Shown one piece after another: positions 28,101 to 39,710 of a stretch of 43,416 nucleotides of DNA. Source of the DNA: Dimorphilus gyrociliatus (lineage: Eukaryota; Annelida; Polychaeta; Dinophilidae); NCBI GenBank assembly GCA_904063045.1, contig CAJFCJ010000125.1, positions 1-43,416 of the forward strand, given 5' to 3'. A model generated the notes under the pieces. That model searched no databases and was not told where the DNA came from. It saw only the letters and a program-made list of their open reading frames with translations. A program made the position numbers and the translations under genes. Within the stretch, counting starts at the first letter, position 1; each line of letters begins with the position of its first letter.

Positions 28101-29229
28101 TCAAAAATGGTACTTTATTTCTTGTCCCACATGATATATTGCAACTGTTCCAGCTGTATTTTTGCCATCTGATGGTTTATCAGGTTTTTCAAAACTGATT
28201 CTGTGGAGGGTTGACTTTGATTCAGCCCTCCTGTTTCCATGATGGTTTCTACCATATCTTGGATTGTAACCTCTATTCTCTGGATTACTGTGTCTGTGTT
28301 GTGGAGGATTATAAGTCTTCCAATCATTTTTCTTCCAATATTGTTCCTCTTTTTCCTCTATTCGTAGAGTACTAAAATATGCTTCAGCTTCTTTTGCCAA
28401 ATTTAGATACTGTTTTGCATTGTCAATATTCCTGTGTTGTTCCACATGATTGACTATATCAGCCCTCAGGCCAGATCTCAAGGTGTTTAATAACTGTATT
28501 TGTCTTATCCTTTCAATCACAGCAGGCTGATCATTTGCATTTCCAGGCAAGAATTTCTCAATAAGATCACTTGCTCTCCCAGCAAAACTTGATACAGTTT
28601 CACCACTTAATTGATTCAATCTTTCAACATCTCTTTTATAGATAATAGGGGGAGGGTTAAACTCAAAGTCTAAAGCTCCCCATATATCTTTTTCTGATGC
28701 TTCAGGAGGAAGTCTTTCAACAAACAAGTCTAGCTTTATCTACAGTATACTTTCTTAACATTCGTATTCTTTTTGCTTCAGTATTCCATGAACTTATTTC
28801 TGCAGCTGTTCTAAAATTCCTTTTAAAATTCCAGGTGTCCTCTCTTCCAGAATATGGTTTCAACAATGTAGTATTTGGTCTTTCACCAGCATCCAAGAGT
28901 AAATTTGCCATGGTGTTTTCCAATTCAGTGATTCGCATTACTAACTGTTCTGTTGTCCTCTGTCCCCTATTTCTCTCTTGAGACATTGGTTCACTTGAAC
29001 TACCAGATTGCAATTTGCGGCTACTTGAACTTCCATACATAGAAGAGTTCTCAGGAAGAGTTAATGAACCAGACTGCACATGTTTTGCAATGAAGGATTC
29101 ACCATCAACAGCTCCACCCAAATTCTTTATTTTCTCCATGTATTCTTCCAATTTCAGCATATATTCACTGATTTTCTTTTCATCTTTACTTGCTCTACTA
29201 GTAGAGGGATCACTTCCAGCACTAGCCAT
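28101..29229 (-). pseudogene. Element C Gag, one frameshift
   Basis: Start placed at MASAGSDPSTSRASK (ATG at 29229); the upstream LAQSTG codons copy the primer-site region seen in element A. The capsid-type region is aligned by eye with element A: DTWNFKRNFRTAAEI, RIRMLRKYTVDKARL, then after a one-base shift near 28720 FVERLPPEASEKDIWGALDF, and VSSFAGRASDLIEKFLPG. The C-terminus is Asn/Arg/Gly/His-rich and lacks a CCHC knuckle. Confidence 0.82.
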
Positions 29230-29268
29230 TTTCAAAAAAAATGAGAATCCTGTCGACTGCGCCAAGTT

Positions 29269-29615
29269 TGTACTTTCCTGCTGAGGTATCAGGAGTAAAC
29301 CACTTAGAAGAGAGATGTAGAATTGAGGGAGGATGAATATAGAACCAAAATGTAAGAATAATATAACTGTATTCTAAAGTAATACTAGACCTGTTCACTA
29401 AGGGAGTTGATTCAGGACTGAATGCCTGTTACTGCCTATGCCCTGCTTTTATACAATTCCTTATCAGTTGTTCATGCCTTGGCTGTCAACAACAAGGGTC
29501 TAACCCCAGATAAGGATTGTTCACAACAAACAGGGTCAAGGGTTATCATATTATGCAATAGTGATGTAAACAACAACAACTGTGTGTAGGTTGCCCCTCA
29601 AGGGTCAATTCTTAC
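29269..29615 (-). repeat. 5' LTR of element C (about 347 bp)
   Basis: Plus-strand reading starts TGTACTTTCCTGCTGAGG immediately after a primer-site-like sequence and ends near CAATTCTTACA, giving TG...CA ends and a length like the family A LTR. The distal border is by analogy only. Confidence 0.6.
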
Positions 29616-29683
29616 ATCATATTTATGTAAATAAACACTTGTTGTTGTCAACATGTTTGTTATGTAATATCTTATACTTTGCC

Positions 29684-29690
29684 TATAAAA
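29684..29690 (+). promoter_or_regulatory. Strong TATA box with possible 5' UTR exon
   Basis: CCTATAAAAGGGG is close to the TATA consensus. About 80 bp downstream ACCATATA|GTAAGTATC is a consensus splice donor (about 29763). Together they suggest a plus-strand promoter with a non-coding first exon, or an LTR promoter. The target gene is unknown. 29765-31243 holds no gene I can support. Confidence 0.35.
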
Positions 29691-31243
29691 GGGGTTGATT
29701 CTGGCAGTTGGGTACCATCTACCCTAGAGGCAACATCTACTTCAACAACTTCTACCATATAGTAAGTATCATTTATAAAATATCTATCAACTATAGTTCA
29801 TAAGTGTACACTGGATGTTGTTGAAAACGCCCACAACTGAATATTCACCAAATTATCAACATTATATTTATTATCTACCAGTTTTCTCCTGGCAAATGAT
29901 ATATTTAAATAGTGGAGTTGAACACTTGGTGTTGAAAAGGTTTAGACAATGAACTTATCATATCTAGAGAAATATAGACACTACTAATCTCTGACCTTGT
30001 TTCCAAATAGCCTGTTCTACAGGAAAAAAATGAGAAGGAAGAGTATTTTGTTTAAAAGGTTAAAAAATGTAAATTAATTTTTATACCAAAAGGGAAAGCC
30101 TCTTGACTGGATTTAAAAGATTTTTCAAAATTTCAGTATTCACTCTCATAAACTTTTTTAGACAATTTCCAACACTCTTTGAACAATCTGTAGATTTGAA
30201 CATTACGTAATGTATACTCATAAAACTAGATGATAAAACTAATTCCCTTCTAGAGAATGCAAAAGTTCTCCATTTCTAAATGTTTCAGTGATTAAATTTT
30301 CCAATTTTTTGATCTAGATAAAGACGTAAACATTTGGGCTCCACATTACTTTCAATTTCGGCATCAAACAATATATATGATTTGTATTCAAAATGCGTTC
30401 ATATACTATTTGATTATTGACTGAAGAGTTGATAAAAAATTCTGTAGAATAAATAAAAGATGACAAATGAATTTGTTTTAAAACCCAAAAATCGCCATTT
30501 TGTTTTTTACTCACATGGCTTTTAGTAAAGGCAACATTTAATGGATTTTGCCTAGAAATCTTTAGCTTTTAGTCAATCATCATTTACTAAGGAGATGTAC
30601 AATCAACGCCAATCAACACTTGTACAGGTCGTTGAACAGCAGTGTAGATTGTCCTTTTTAGAAGACTGTTAAACTTTATTTCTGTATTGATTGTAGTGTG
30701 TTGAGTTCAGAGTGAGGCAGATAATCTTTCTCTCATAATTCCCTTCTGATTTTAGGAGATAGCTCTCGTCATTCAGATAAGATCCGACTTGTCCAGAATA
30801 GTATCTTTAAACAGTTGAATGATACGAATCTAGAAAGGCTGTCATGGAAAACGTCCACAAAACTTTTTATAAGCCGAACTGTACAAGACAATGGGGGTCG
30901 ATCATCTTGTTAATTCAAAATAAGCAACTTCTGAGCCAACATAAGCTTTTCAGATTATTTACTGATTTTCAATAAATTATTATTAGCATGAGTAAAGCTT
31001 ACAAAAATAACAAATAGACAATTAGAGGAAAATGATATAAGTAAACAAATGATGATTTGGTGATAGTTTAATCAAAGAGATGAAATGGTTTTTTGTAGTT
31101 GAAAATGTTAAAGCCATTAAAAAATCATTACTTTTTTTCTTGTAAATGTTTTCTCAAGTATATCAAGTTTTGGCATTCGATAACAACTCATTCATATATA
31201 ATAGTGTCCTACATTTCTATAAACGAGAAGTGAAACTGAAATC

Positions 31244-32413
31244 ATGTTTAGGGAATCACTAATCTTAGTCCTATCATTTTCGGAAATCTTGGCAGTTGAG
31301 CTTAGCAATGGCTATATTGAAAAATCGCGTTAGTTTTTATACAATCGCCTTTTACTTGGAAAAAAATATATCTTCTTTTAACTTTCAGTGTGTTCAACCT
31401 ACACAAAACATTATAGAGAGGTGTACACTTATAAAACTAGAAACGTAATGAGCACAGAGGATAATTTGAAAGATTGTCTGCAAAAGTGCGAAAATAAAAA
31501 TGACTGTTCTAGCTTCGAATACAATAGTTTGACCAAAGAGTGCAATGTTAATGTTTTTGGGTCACATGGACCTAGTCTTAAAGAGGCTGAAAATTTTATT
31601 CATTATTCAAAAATTAATAATCCTAGTAGGTTTTTTAAAAAAAAATTGCATCAATATTCTGTCTATGCTGTAAAAATATCATTATTTTATAGGCTGTAAC
31701 AGCTGGATTAAAACTGAGAAAAAACTTATAGCAAGTTGTGGCTGTTCTATAAAATCTGTGCTTACTGATAATGAGCAAAGCTGCAAAAGCAAATGTCTAC
31801 TGCACCAAAAATGCTATTCTGTGCATTTTATAAAGGAGAATACGCCAAATTGTCAACTTCTCGGGGCAGTTTCTGTTCAGGCTGCTCTATTTGCAAAGGC
31901 CAATTTTGATCTGCTGCAACGACCAATATGCCTCAGTAAGCGAGACAGTTATTTATCTAAATTTTTCTTTGATTTAGGTAAAATTATTCTTCCCTATTTG
32001 CAGCTTTGTTTAACGTGTCGATATCGGATGTTTGCTTGGCTAATACATCAGTTCAGAATTACATTCAGTCGCTTGGTGACACAAATACTGAATGTGCTGA
32101 AAATACTCCTGATATTCCAATGTATACAAAAGTAATTTACACAGCTAGTGAGATATTCAGTCCAAATATTCAGATAGAAGTGAGTATTTTCACTTTGGGC
32201 GATAATCAACAATGTCTGAACATTATTGTTGATATGCATGAATTTTCTTATAAGGAAATGTGTACTGTTAAAAATGTTATGGGTAATTTGTGTACATTTA
32301 TTTGTGATGGTAAGAATTTTCATGAAATAACAATAACTAATTTTTCACCAAACTTAAAATTTTGTGAAATTAAATTGTCGTCTGATGAAAAGTTGATTAA
32401 CGTTTGTCTGTAA
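31244..32413 (+). CDS. Secreted protein with two PAN/Apple domains and a lectin-like C-terminus, four exons
   Basis: Exons 31244-31328, 31389-31625, 31693-31935 and 32005-32413, all GT-AG with matching phase 1; introns 60-69 nt. Exon 1 is a signal peptide (MFRESLILVLSFSEILAV). Exon 2 is a PAN/Apple domain: CSTYTKHYREVYTY, NLKDCLQKCENKNDCSSFEY and KECNVN. Exon 3 is a second one: ASCGCSIKSVLTDNEQSCKS, CLLHQKCYSVHF and NCQLLG. Exon 4 has SPNIQIEVSIFTLGD, CTFICDGKNFHEITI and KFCEIKLS, resembling the last strands of F-type lectin or other galactose-binding folds ('gryv.i....l.LcEv.v'). PAN domains bind protein or sugar ligands outside the cell. Domain 3 is the least certain. Confidence 0.75.
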
Positions 32414-33891
32414 TCATTATCTCAAAAAATATTAAAGCATAACCTATTGAAACAAATAAATTGAAAAAGGAAATTTCAATCCCCAAAGTGAAATACAAAA
32501 AATTTCTACAAATTTGACACATGTGACTACAATGTCAGGTGATTCGTCAATTAATCTCATGTTTTTATAGATATTTTCTACTTGGTCAATTTTTCATCCT
32601 ACTTAGAATCAAGTTATTTTCTCTTGTAGCAGCTTTAATGGCTCTATTTTTACATATAGAGAAGATAACAACAATGTTGTTCTAACTGATAGATGATTAG
32701 ACTAGATGATTAGTTGGTAGTCTAGTTCTTTTAGAGAAAAGGCACAATAAATAGTCACTTTATAAATGTAAAATATGTAGACAAATTATCAATATGAAGA
32801 TATGTGAATTGAGTGATAACATTTGAAACTGCTTCAATATTATATTTCGCTGAAAAACATGATTTATCTGAGAATGGGGCGATGGGAAAAAGATTTCAAA
32901 AGGTTTGCAAGTCACTCATTTACCCTTCTAAATCAATGAAAATAATAACGATATCTCTTTGCTTGAAGATTCATTTAGAAAACGTGTTTATCTATCTGAC
33001 AAAGATTAAATGGAAACAAGAGGTAATTTGCAAAGGGCCACAAACGTTTTTTAAACGATTTAAAAGAACTTAACATGTCTTCCTTTGACTTGAGAAATGA
33101 ATTGATAATCAAATTTAAAATCACAATATCCATTGCAGTGACTATTAAAGATTAGAAATTTTTTAACCATCTAATTCTAAAACTATTAACATTATTAGTT
33201 TTTAGAGTGAAATACAATATAGATGTCTCTGTAGTCAAATAGTCTGTAAAAATGCAAAATTACCAAGAAAACATTTCCTTGACTTGCTTCAATAGAATAA
33301 ATGTTCGCATTGTTGGTCTTTTAATACATATTTCTTAACAATTTAAAATATTTATACCAGTTTTTGTTGAGCATATTGAAACTAATAAATTATATCTTTG
33401 TCTGTAGTTCAATTGATACGAAGCTATTTTTTTGTAAAAAATTAAATATTACTTTTTGTAAATTTGAAAAAAATTTGCTCTATTTTCTTACATTTTTCAT
33501 ATTTTATTGTTTCTGTACTCATTACGTAATAATTGCAGGCATGAAATTTTTCAATCTAGGAAGAGATTTTTAAATATTTTGCAAATACTTCATTCTGACA
33601 AAAAAATTGAAAGAATGTTTGAGTAGCAACTAATAATTTGCTGTTGGTAGTTGTCCATAGTATTGTACAACTTTGGTTATATTTTACATGGTTGAACTGT
33701 ATTATTTGATGCAACTTATACATGTACATCTTAAAACCTACGCAAGAAAATGCTATAACATTGGACAAACATAAGTCTGATTAGTCAGCTTGAAGGCTCA
33801 TCTTTAATTACCAATAAAGGTTTGGCCAAGTTATAATTTAATTAACTTGCCTAGGGTGTGGCCAAGTTATAATTCAATCAACCTTCCTAAA
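32414..33891. other. AT-rich intergenic stretch
   Basis: No convincing gene. A 40-bp near-repeat 'GGCCAAGTTATAATT.AAT.AAC' occurs at about 33822 and 33857 just before the LTR-like block. Confidence 0.4.
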
Positions 33892-34257
33892 TGTTGAACC
33901 TTGTAACATCCTGTTACTAAACATAAATATGAACTACACATTTTGGCAACTGTAAAGTGATGATTGGATGTCAGAGGCAAACCTCAAAGTATATAAATCC
34001 TCACTATTCTCATTTGGCATGCAGCTTCCATCTGGACCCAAGGACCTGGGAAGATCTCCTGGAAACAACCTCCACTGGAACCATCCATCTACTCCTCAAC
34101 ATAGGAAGACAGTTTGGTAATTTGGCAACCTGCTATTACAAACTATCTATTCTGCTATTGAACTCTCATATTGTTACTTGCTTAAGTATTATCATTGCGA
34201 ATAAACCGTTTTAATTGAAACATTTGTTTAAAGGTTCGAGTAGAACCAGTATTGTTA
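33892..34257 (+). mobile_element. Candidate solo LTR of another family
   Basis: The block starts TGTTGAACCTTG. It has TATATAAATCC at 33990-34000, a GC-richer leader (CATCTGGACCCAAGGACCTG) and AATAAA at 34200-34205, the promoter-leader-poly(A) order of an LTR. Borders and target duplication are not established. It abuts the 3' end of the minus-strand lectin gene. Confidence 0.4.
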
Positions 34258-36228
34258 TAAGTTGCAAACGCATAGATTTTGCCAGCAAGAGCAGTACAGT
34301 ATCTGCATATCTTCTCTCATGCCAAATATACTTAGAGTAGACGATTGGAAATTTGCAGTTTTAACTAGAGAAAATCCAACAACAATAAATCTACGATGAA
34401 CTGGTAATTTGATGAAAATTTCACTAGTAGCATAACCACAAAATGAATTATGATACATTTGTAAACTGCTAACAGCATATCCAATTGTTGCATTAGTAAA
34501 TTTACCAAAACTGGTAGTATTTTCACCAAGAACATATACTTCGCACAATTCCATGATATTATTGCCATCAATTTTATAGAACGATACTCTATCACCAAAA
34601 ATTTTACAATTAGACATTAAACATTCAATTTACTGTTTACTTTTCAAAGAGCATAGTTTCCTTGAAGATCCCTCACTAGAATTTTCAATAGTTAATTGTA
34701 TAGCCTCATAATTTTCTGTAAGAATTTACAGAAATGAAACACAACAACGACGTTTTGACCTCTTAAGTTCTACCTTTGATAAGAGGAAGAGGGAGTAGAA
34801 CAAGGACCTGCAGTATTTCATAGACATTGTCCAAGATGAGGCTAAATCTTGTTCATTGTTAAAGTTCCACTGCAAGAAGGATGAGAATCTCTTCTATTGC
34901 TTGTCATACCATTAATAACTTTTAGAGGTAATACATCCATTTCTGATACAGTAGGAAATATTGTACTGTTACCCAATTTGTCACTTTTAATAATTGGTAG
35001 AAATAAAAGATCGGAATTGGTGATTTCTTCACCAAAGACTTCAACCTCAAGAAATGATAGGCTACTAATTTGCATTGTTATATAAAACATAGCAAAGCGG
35101 CCAATAGGGAGCGGCTGTTGACAGTTCCAAATTTGATACTTATATATTGTAGTGCCACCAAAACTAAAAAAAGCATTGTTCAGCACCTGAACCTAAATGG
35201 CTGATATGAATATCTGGGATGCGACAGAAAACGTCCATAAATTCCTACTTTTACCCTAACCCTAACCCAACCCTTGGCTGTACCTATTTCCCAATAGCCC
35301 TAACCCTGAGAGGAGAGCCTCCTGAGTACAAATCAGTTGCTGTATTCTTCTTCCTAACTATGTTTCAATCCAAAATCTAACCTTCAAATTTCTCATTTAT
35401 GGACGTTTTCTGTCGACCCCGAATATCTGAATCATTGGACAATAATCCTCTCATAAAACTTGCATAGAACTGGCTTCGATTTGTAAGTTGTTGAGTAATC
35501 GCCATCTGTTGCTTGCTATGGAAGTGACTGTTTGTTCTCAAAAGACGATGACCAAGTTGGTTATTTCAACAGAATATTAATATTAAAAAAATCTGATGGC
35601 CTTAGATATTGTCGAAATATGACTATTTCTGACAAGGTAAGAACAACTCTTTGCATTGTAGAACGAAAGAAGGTATATTGGCCTTGAACGCCACCAACAG
35701 GAGATAAAAGACTTTGAATATGTTCCTTCGATTTTGGTATATTATCCAAAAGAGTGTCTTTATAAATAGATTCAAAAAGTATAAGTATCTTTACAAGAAA
35801 ATAATTCTATTTCTCATAATTGCAGAACATTATTCAATTTTTGTTCAAAGTTTATAGTAGTTGGAATTTGATTGGAAAAAGTGCAGACGACCTTTGTTTC
35901 TAACTTGAATGTTATCGGCGCAGGTATTAATTTTTGACCGGAAATAGATAAGTAATAATTGATTAACTAGAAAAAAAAAACCAATTAACAGAGCTATACT
36001 TATTAGTTGTTTGCTTTTTCATTTATCATTTGAAGGCCATAGGATAATTTTATTGACAAATATTTCGAAACGAACAAGCAAAGAAATTGAAGTTGATTTT
36101 TCCAACAATGGACTTAATTCTGGGCAAGAGCCATGTAAAGTATCATTGTGATACTGTCCATCAAAAACATGTTTTGGATGTTGATATGGTGTGTCAAATG
36201 TCCATGATTCCTTCACCTTTCCTTAAAA
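34255..36228 (-). CDS. Tandem F-type-lectin-like exons
   Basis: Minus-strand exons about 36218-36019, 35790-35561, 35188-34842 and 34617-34255. Each carries halves of an F-type lectin/galactose-binding fold. The start type shows an A.DG..S C pattern: HVFDGQYHNDTLHGSCPE, and VINGMTSN..SHPSCSGT. The end type shows the 'RY..i....L.L.E..V.G' pattern: GQYTFFRSTMQ with LTLSEIVIF, GRFAMFYITMQ with LSFLEVEVFGEE, and IMELCEVYVLGEN. This indicates three or four tandem domains. Exon borders are only partly resolved: some open pieces end in stops without a clear donor, so there may be two genes or some decay. F-type lectins bind fucose-type sugars and are secreted. A 204-bp MITE sits between two exons at 35217-35420. 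Confidence 0.6.
35217..35420. mobile_element. Mutator-type MITE, copy 1 (204 bp, 9-bp target duplication)
   Basis: Terminal inverted repeats GGATGCGACAGAAAACGTCC (left) and the complement of ATGGACGTTTTCTGTCGACC (right), about 26 bp with a few differences. It is flanked by GAATATCTG at 35208-35216 and again at 35421-35429. Inside lie CCCTAACCCTAACCC (about 35253) and AGCCCTAACCCT. The 9-bp duplication is characteristic of Mutator-like transposons. No coding capacity. Confidence 0.9.
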
Positions 36229-36242
36229 TTAGATTCTTACCT

Positions 36243-36432
36243 GAAAAAATTTTACTTTGATTTTATAATACAGAAATTGATTAGGCATTTTTGACGCCTC
36301 TGTAAGTGGTCTTTGCAGATAAGCAAAAATTATTGATTGATTGGTGAAAAGATCAGAAAATCTTTGCTTGACTAAACGAAGCATTACTGCAATCTTCTTG
36401 AATACTCTAAAATATATTTCTGCCAATTTCAT
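36243..36432 (-). CDS. Candidate exon, unknown
   Basis: Open in one frame between an acceptor ATTTACACAG and a consensus donor TTTCAG|GTAAGA. It reads MKLAEIYFRVFKKIAVMLRL and continues basic and hydrophobic. No domain recognised. It could be chance, since the next good exon starts only about 20 bp downstream and cannot be joined to it. Confidence 0.25.
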
Positions 36433-36858
36433 CTGTGTAAATGATTTTTAGAAGGGAAAAAAATCTTGAATTTCGCCTGGATGAGAATGAAGAAAGTGAG
36501 AAATATACAAAAAATTTGTAATAATGTACATTGTTAAGGTGTAGTGAGCTAGTATATTATTATTTTGTAACAATTAACAAGCAAATCACTTTCTTCCTCT
36601 CTGTGTGACAAGGAAAACTGTAATGCTATCCAACTATAATATATTCTAGGAAACAAACTTTGAAGTCTTACCGATGATTTCAACCTGTCCTCAATTGAAT
36701 GTTTCTTTCTGTTTATACTCCGAAGGATAAATACAAATTTTAATATCAATAGGTTAATGCCTTTATTGAACGATTTTCTCCAGAACTATTTTTCTTTATT
36801 GATGCATTAACATCGATTTATTATTTAAAATTTTGTGCAAATATTATCTTATATTTGT

Positions 36859-37736
36859 TTAGACTAGACTCTCAGGAGAAAATTGCAACTGTTCCGATTT
36901 CCGCCAAAGCTTCCTTATATTGTTTAATAATTCAATAGTGACAAAGATCCCTGAGCAGTACCTAACACTTCCGGAGGTTGAGATTTCAATATCAATAACA
37001 GTGTCCATTATAAACGTATTATGTGCTCTATAAATGAATTTGTTAATATTGGTATATCTATAGCACTCTGGGAACATTTCTTCTTATCATTTTCCGGAGT
37101 GTGAATCTTGTTTCAAATTAAAAATCATAAAAGAAAGATTCAACAATAAAAATAAATCATTTGATTTCCGCTATGGAAGTTTTACAGTATGCTTGCATAT
37201 TTTTTTCACTTATTTTACGCATCGTTAGTGATAGAATATGAATTTCAATATATGATGTTTATAGTCATAATTTAAGTATTTGAATTAACATTACTCACCA
37301 CAATTCTCAACTTTTCCATAATAATCATAAGTATTATCAACTGAAAAAAGATTAGGTTTTGTATGCTTTGATTCACTATTAAAATAGCAGAGGCCTGAAG
37401 ATTTTTTGTAATCAATTGACCTTGAAAAGTAAATTGTTTTCAGCTTTCTTCCTTATCTACTGACTATAAAACTGACTTGCAAAGTATCTCGTTGTTGCAG
37501 TATTTTTGACAATCTTCAACGCTCGCGGAACCACTGAAAGAACCAGAGAATTCGGTGATTGGAATTGATGTGCCACTTATAGCTCTATTGGTAAAATATT
37601 CATACGGACAAGCTGCTTCTGAATGAACAGATCGTTATTTTAGAAAATAGACAAGTAAAACAAAACCTGAAAAAGACACTGGCCCGAAATATATCAATAA
37701 TAATGCAATATTAATTTGAAGGGTTGTTTGAAGCAT
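36859..37736 (-). CDS. Signal peptide plus PAN/Apple domain gene, 5' exons
   Basis: Exons on minus: 37736-37667 (signal peptide MLQTTLQINIALLLIYFGPV), 37618-37477, 37420-37299, and 37067 onward. Splice sites are consensus or near it, and phases agree through four exons. Exons 2-3 form one PAN/Apple domain: ACPYEYFTNRAISGTSI, SVEDCQKYCNNEILCKS and SGLCYFNSES, ending at a Cys just before exon 4. Exon 4 reads TNINKFIYRAHNTFIMDTVI, then SVRYCSGIFVTIELL, a possible beta-sandwich start, and stops at 36859 unless spliced earlier. The gene probably continues into the F-type-lectin-like exons downstream, giving the same PAN-lectin plan as the plus-strand gene at 31244. The link is inferred. Confidence 0.68.
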
Positions 37737-38425
37737 TGCTGAAGTGAGAATGTAAAATTTTCTCTCCCTTCAAGAGGTTTTTAGCGTCTATAAATCAATT
37801 GATTGTTACCCAATTAATGATTCATTCAGCTAACGATTTTCAGATAATTTTGTCTATTGGAAAAATGATTGCAAGTAGACAAATATTTTTCTTCGTATTT
37901 TGATTTTGTGCTTCAAGGTCACAAAAAACCTCTATACGTTTCTGAACCTTATCCAAAGATGGACTATCAATCGTCCACTTTGTAAAGATGGTTTATAAAC
38001 TCCCACAAAAAGTTTTATAAGTCCTCCACTTTCCAATGGAAGGAAGGATTCTTGGTGATCCCAATCTTTAATTAATGACATTTCAAACAATCACTGTACA
38101 AAGAAGTAGTTTGTGCTAAATATAAAAAATTGAATATTAAAAAATAACATAGAGTATTTGTATAGAATATATTGATGCAAGCTTTCGTTTCGAATATTGG
38201 CAATCTCAGCATTTTTCAATAGACTTTGCGGATATAAAGGCCTAAATACAAGCGCGAAAAAATCTGTTGTATTAGATTAGGACTAGATGTCAGGACTAAT
38301 ATAAATCTTGCTTATTCCTCAATTAGGAGTTCTCACTCTCTTTGGAAGAGTGTTTTACAGTTTGACATTTAGCATTTTTAACAAGATGAACACCAAGTTT
38401 TTGGTTTTTTATATTTACCTATTAT
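37737..38425. other. AT-rich stretch with transposon-end debris
   Basis: No gene. At about 38004 CTCCCACAAAAAGTTTTATAAG resembles the phrase GTCCACAAAACTTTTTATAAG at about 30853, so both are probably worn ends of one repeat family. Confidence 0.35.
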
Positions 38426-39125
38426 TTATATTTTTAGGTGTTTTATATTGAATGTAAAAGAAACCGTTTTGGACCAGGAAAGAGATTTTGGAGAAAAATC
38501 ATCCGGTAATTGATAACCAGGATAAGAGAGGAAGATGCCAGATGTTGAAGCGAAAAACCTCCAGCCATCGGCTTTGCTATAATCGTTATTTGCCTTTTTC
38601 CATAAATCTGTAAGTTTTTCATACATTGCTAATTCATTTTTGATATTTTCTTTAAAGAATAGTTGAGTAGTGTCAACATCACAAATAATAAATCTGTTTG
38701 ACTAACATCCAAGCAAGTTGCGCCAACAATTCCATAGATTGATATACGAAGGCACATAGTTACTATTGTTAGATTGTAACAACTATTGAATTCTGGCATT
38801 GTTACAATGACTCGCGATTTTTCATCTACTCTTCTAGTATGTTTATAGTAAGTAGCTACCTGACGTTCCAATAAATTGATGTCAAAAATATGCTGAAAAG
38901 AGCCAATTATAATGGCGCCTACAGTAGAGTTAGCAAAGTTTTGTTTTGAAATACTATCTAAAAGTTCAAGTGTCGATTGGTACGCTTGACGTCACGAGTA
39001 TGATGATCTTTTCCCTGGGGAATTTATCATCATTTTCTGGCGGAGGATCAGCCGAAGAGATTAACTTGAAACTGTTTTCAAAGGCATCAAGGAAAATTAT
39101 GAACAGATTCAGACTATAATAACAC
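38426..39125 (-). pseudogene. VWA-Cache (CACHD1/alpha-2-delta-like) gene relic
   Basis: Minus-strand order: the end of a VWA domain (AFENSFKLISSADPPPEN, EKIIILVTSSVPI), a frame change at about 38978, then TVGAIIIGSFQHIFDINLL (the VWA 'iGa' strand and linker). Next is a Cache-like stretch (TIVTMCLRISIYGIVGATCL), a second frame change near 38690, then DGWRFFASTSGIFLSYPGYQ and PDDFSPKSLSW, matching 'G....YPG......DP..R.W' of VWA-associated Cache domains. These belong to voltage-gated calcium channel alpha-2-delta subunits or CACHD1, extracellular membrane-anchored proteins. The two frame breaks and missing ends point to a decayed copy. Confidence 0.6.
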
Positions 39126-39289
39126 TAATTTAAGAGTTGGACATTTCAGGAAGCGAAATAGTTTGTCAACTGGCCGCGTAGAGTTGGATAAAAACCAAGA
39201 TCAGGGACGTTTCCCAAAGCAATTTAATCAAAAGGGAATGGAAGGAATATCAACCCAGAAATTTCATTAATCAGTATTGGAGTCCATTT

Positions 39290-39710
39290 CGAGATATTAT
39301 TTAATCTTTTAGCAGAAAATTTCAATTGAGAATATTAACCTTAATAATAACGTACTTCTGGATAGTGCTAAAGATAGTATTTTAAGGGGACTACTTAAAT
39401 CTTGCGAAATCTTGGAAGATTACTGAATAGCTGTAAGGTGATAGAATACATCAATTTGGAAAGTAATTTAAATATGGGAGGAGGAAAGGTTGGCATTATA
39501 GAGTGTTTGAAAAAATCCTCCAAGACCATAAAACTTTACGTCAAGAGTCCTTGAAAGACTTTTGGTCAATGAAAGAATTTTTAACAAAATTAATGAATGT
39601 GAAAATTAATTACAAAATTTTGGATTATAAATCCACAGTGAAGAGGAACAATGCAGAAAAATTGGAAATCTATTTGAAAATTGCTCTAAAATAGAGTGAA
39701 TAACTTGTAA
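39290..39710 (+). pseudogene. LRR relic related to the RING-LRR gene
   Basis: Three repeat pieces in shifting frames: INLNNNVLLDSAKDS with ILRGLLKSCEI, then RNLGRLLNSCKVIEYINLES with NMGGG and IIECLKKSSKTIKL, then EQCRKIGNLFENCSKIE before a stop. These match the 57-residue unit of the gene at 21364. Stops and frameshifts break every repeat. It is a worn remnant of a dispersed LRR family, not a working gene. Confidence 0.65.

Larger units (their letters stand above)
27891..29615 (-). mobile_element. Ty3/Gypsy element C: 5' LTR, gag, start of protease
   Basis: On the minus strand: LTR 29615-29269, gag, then a protease start. Everything after that is missing. Gag is clearly related to that of element A, but the LTR is different apart from its first bases, so this is a second family. 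The element is truncated and frameshifted. Confidence 0.82.

Noticed and set aside
32813-33073. 86-residue ORF on the plus strand
   Set aside because: No domain, no signal peptide and poor context. Probably chance in AT-rich DNA.
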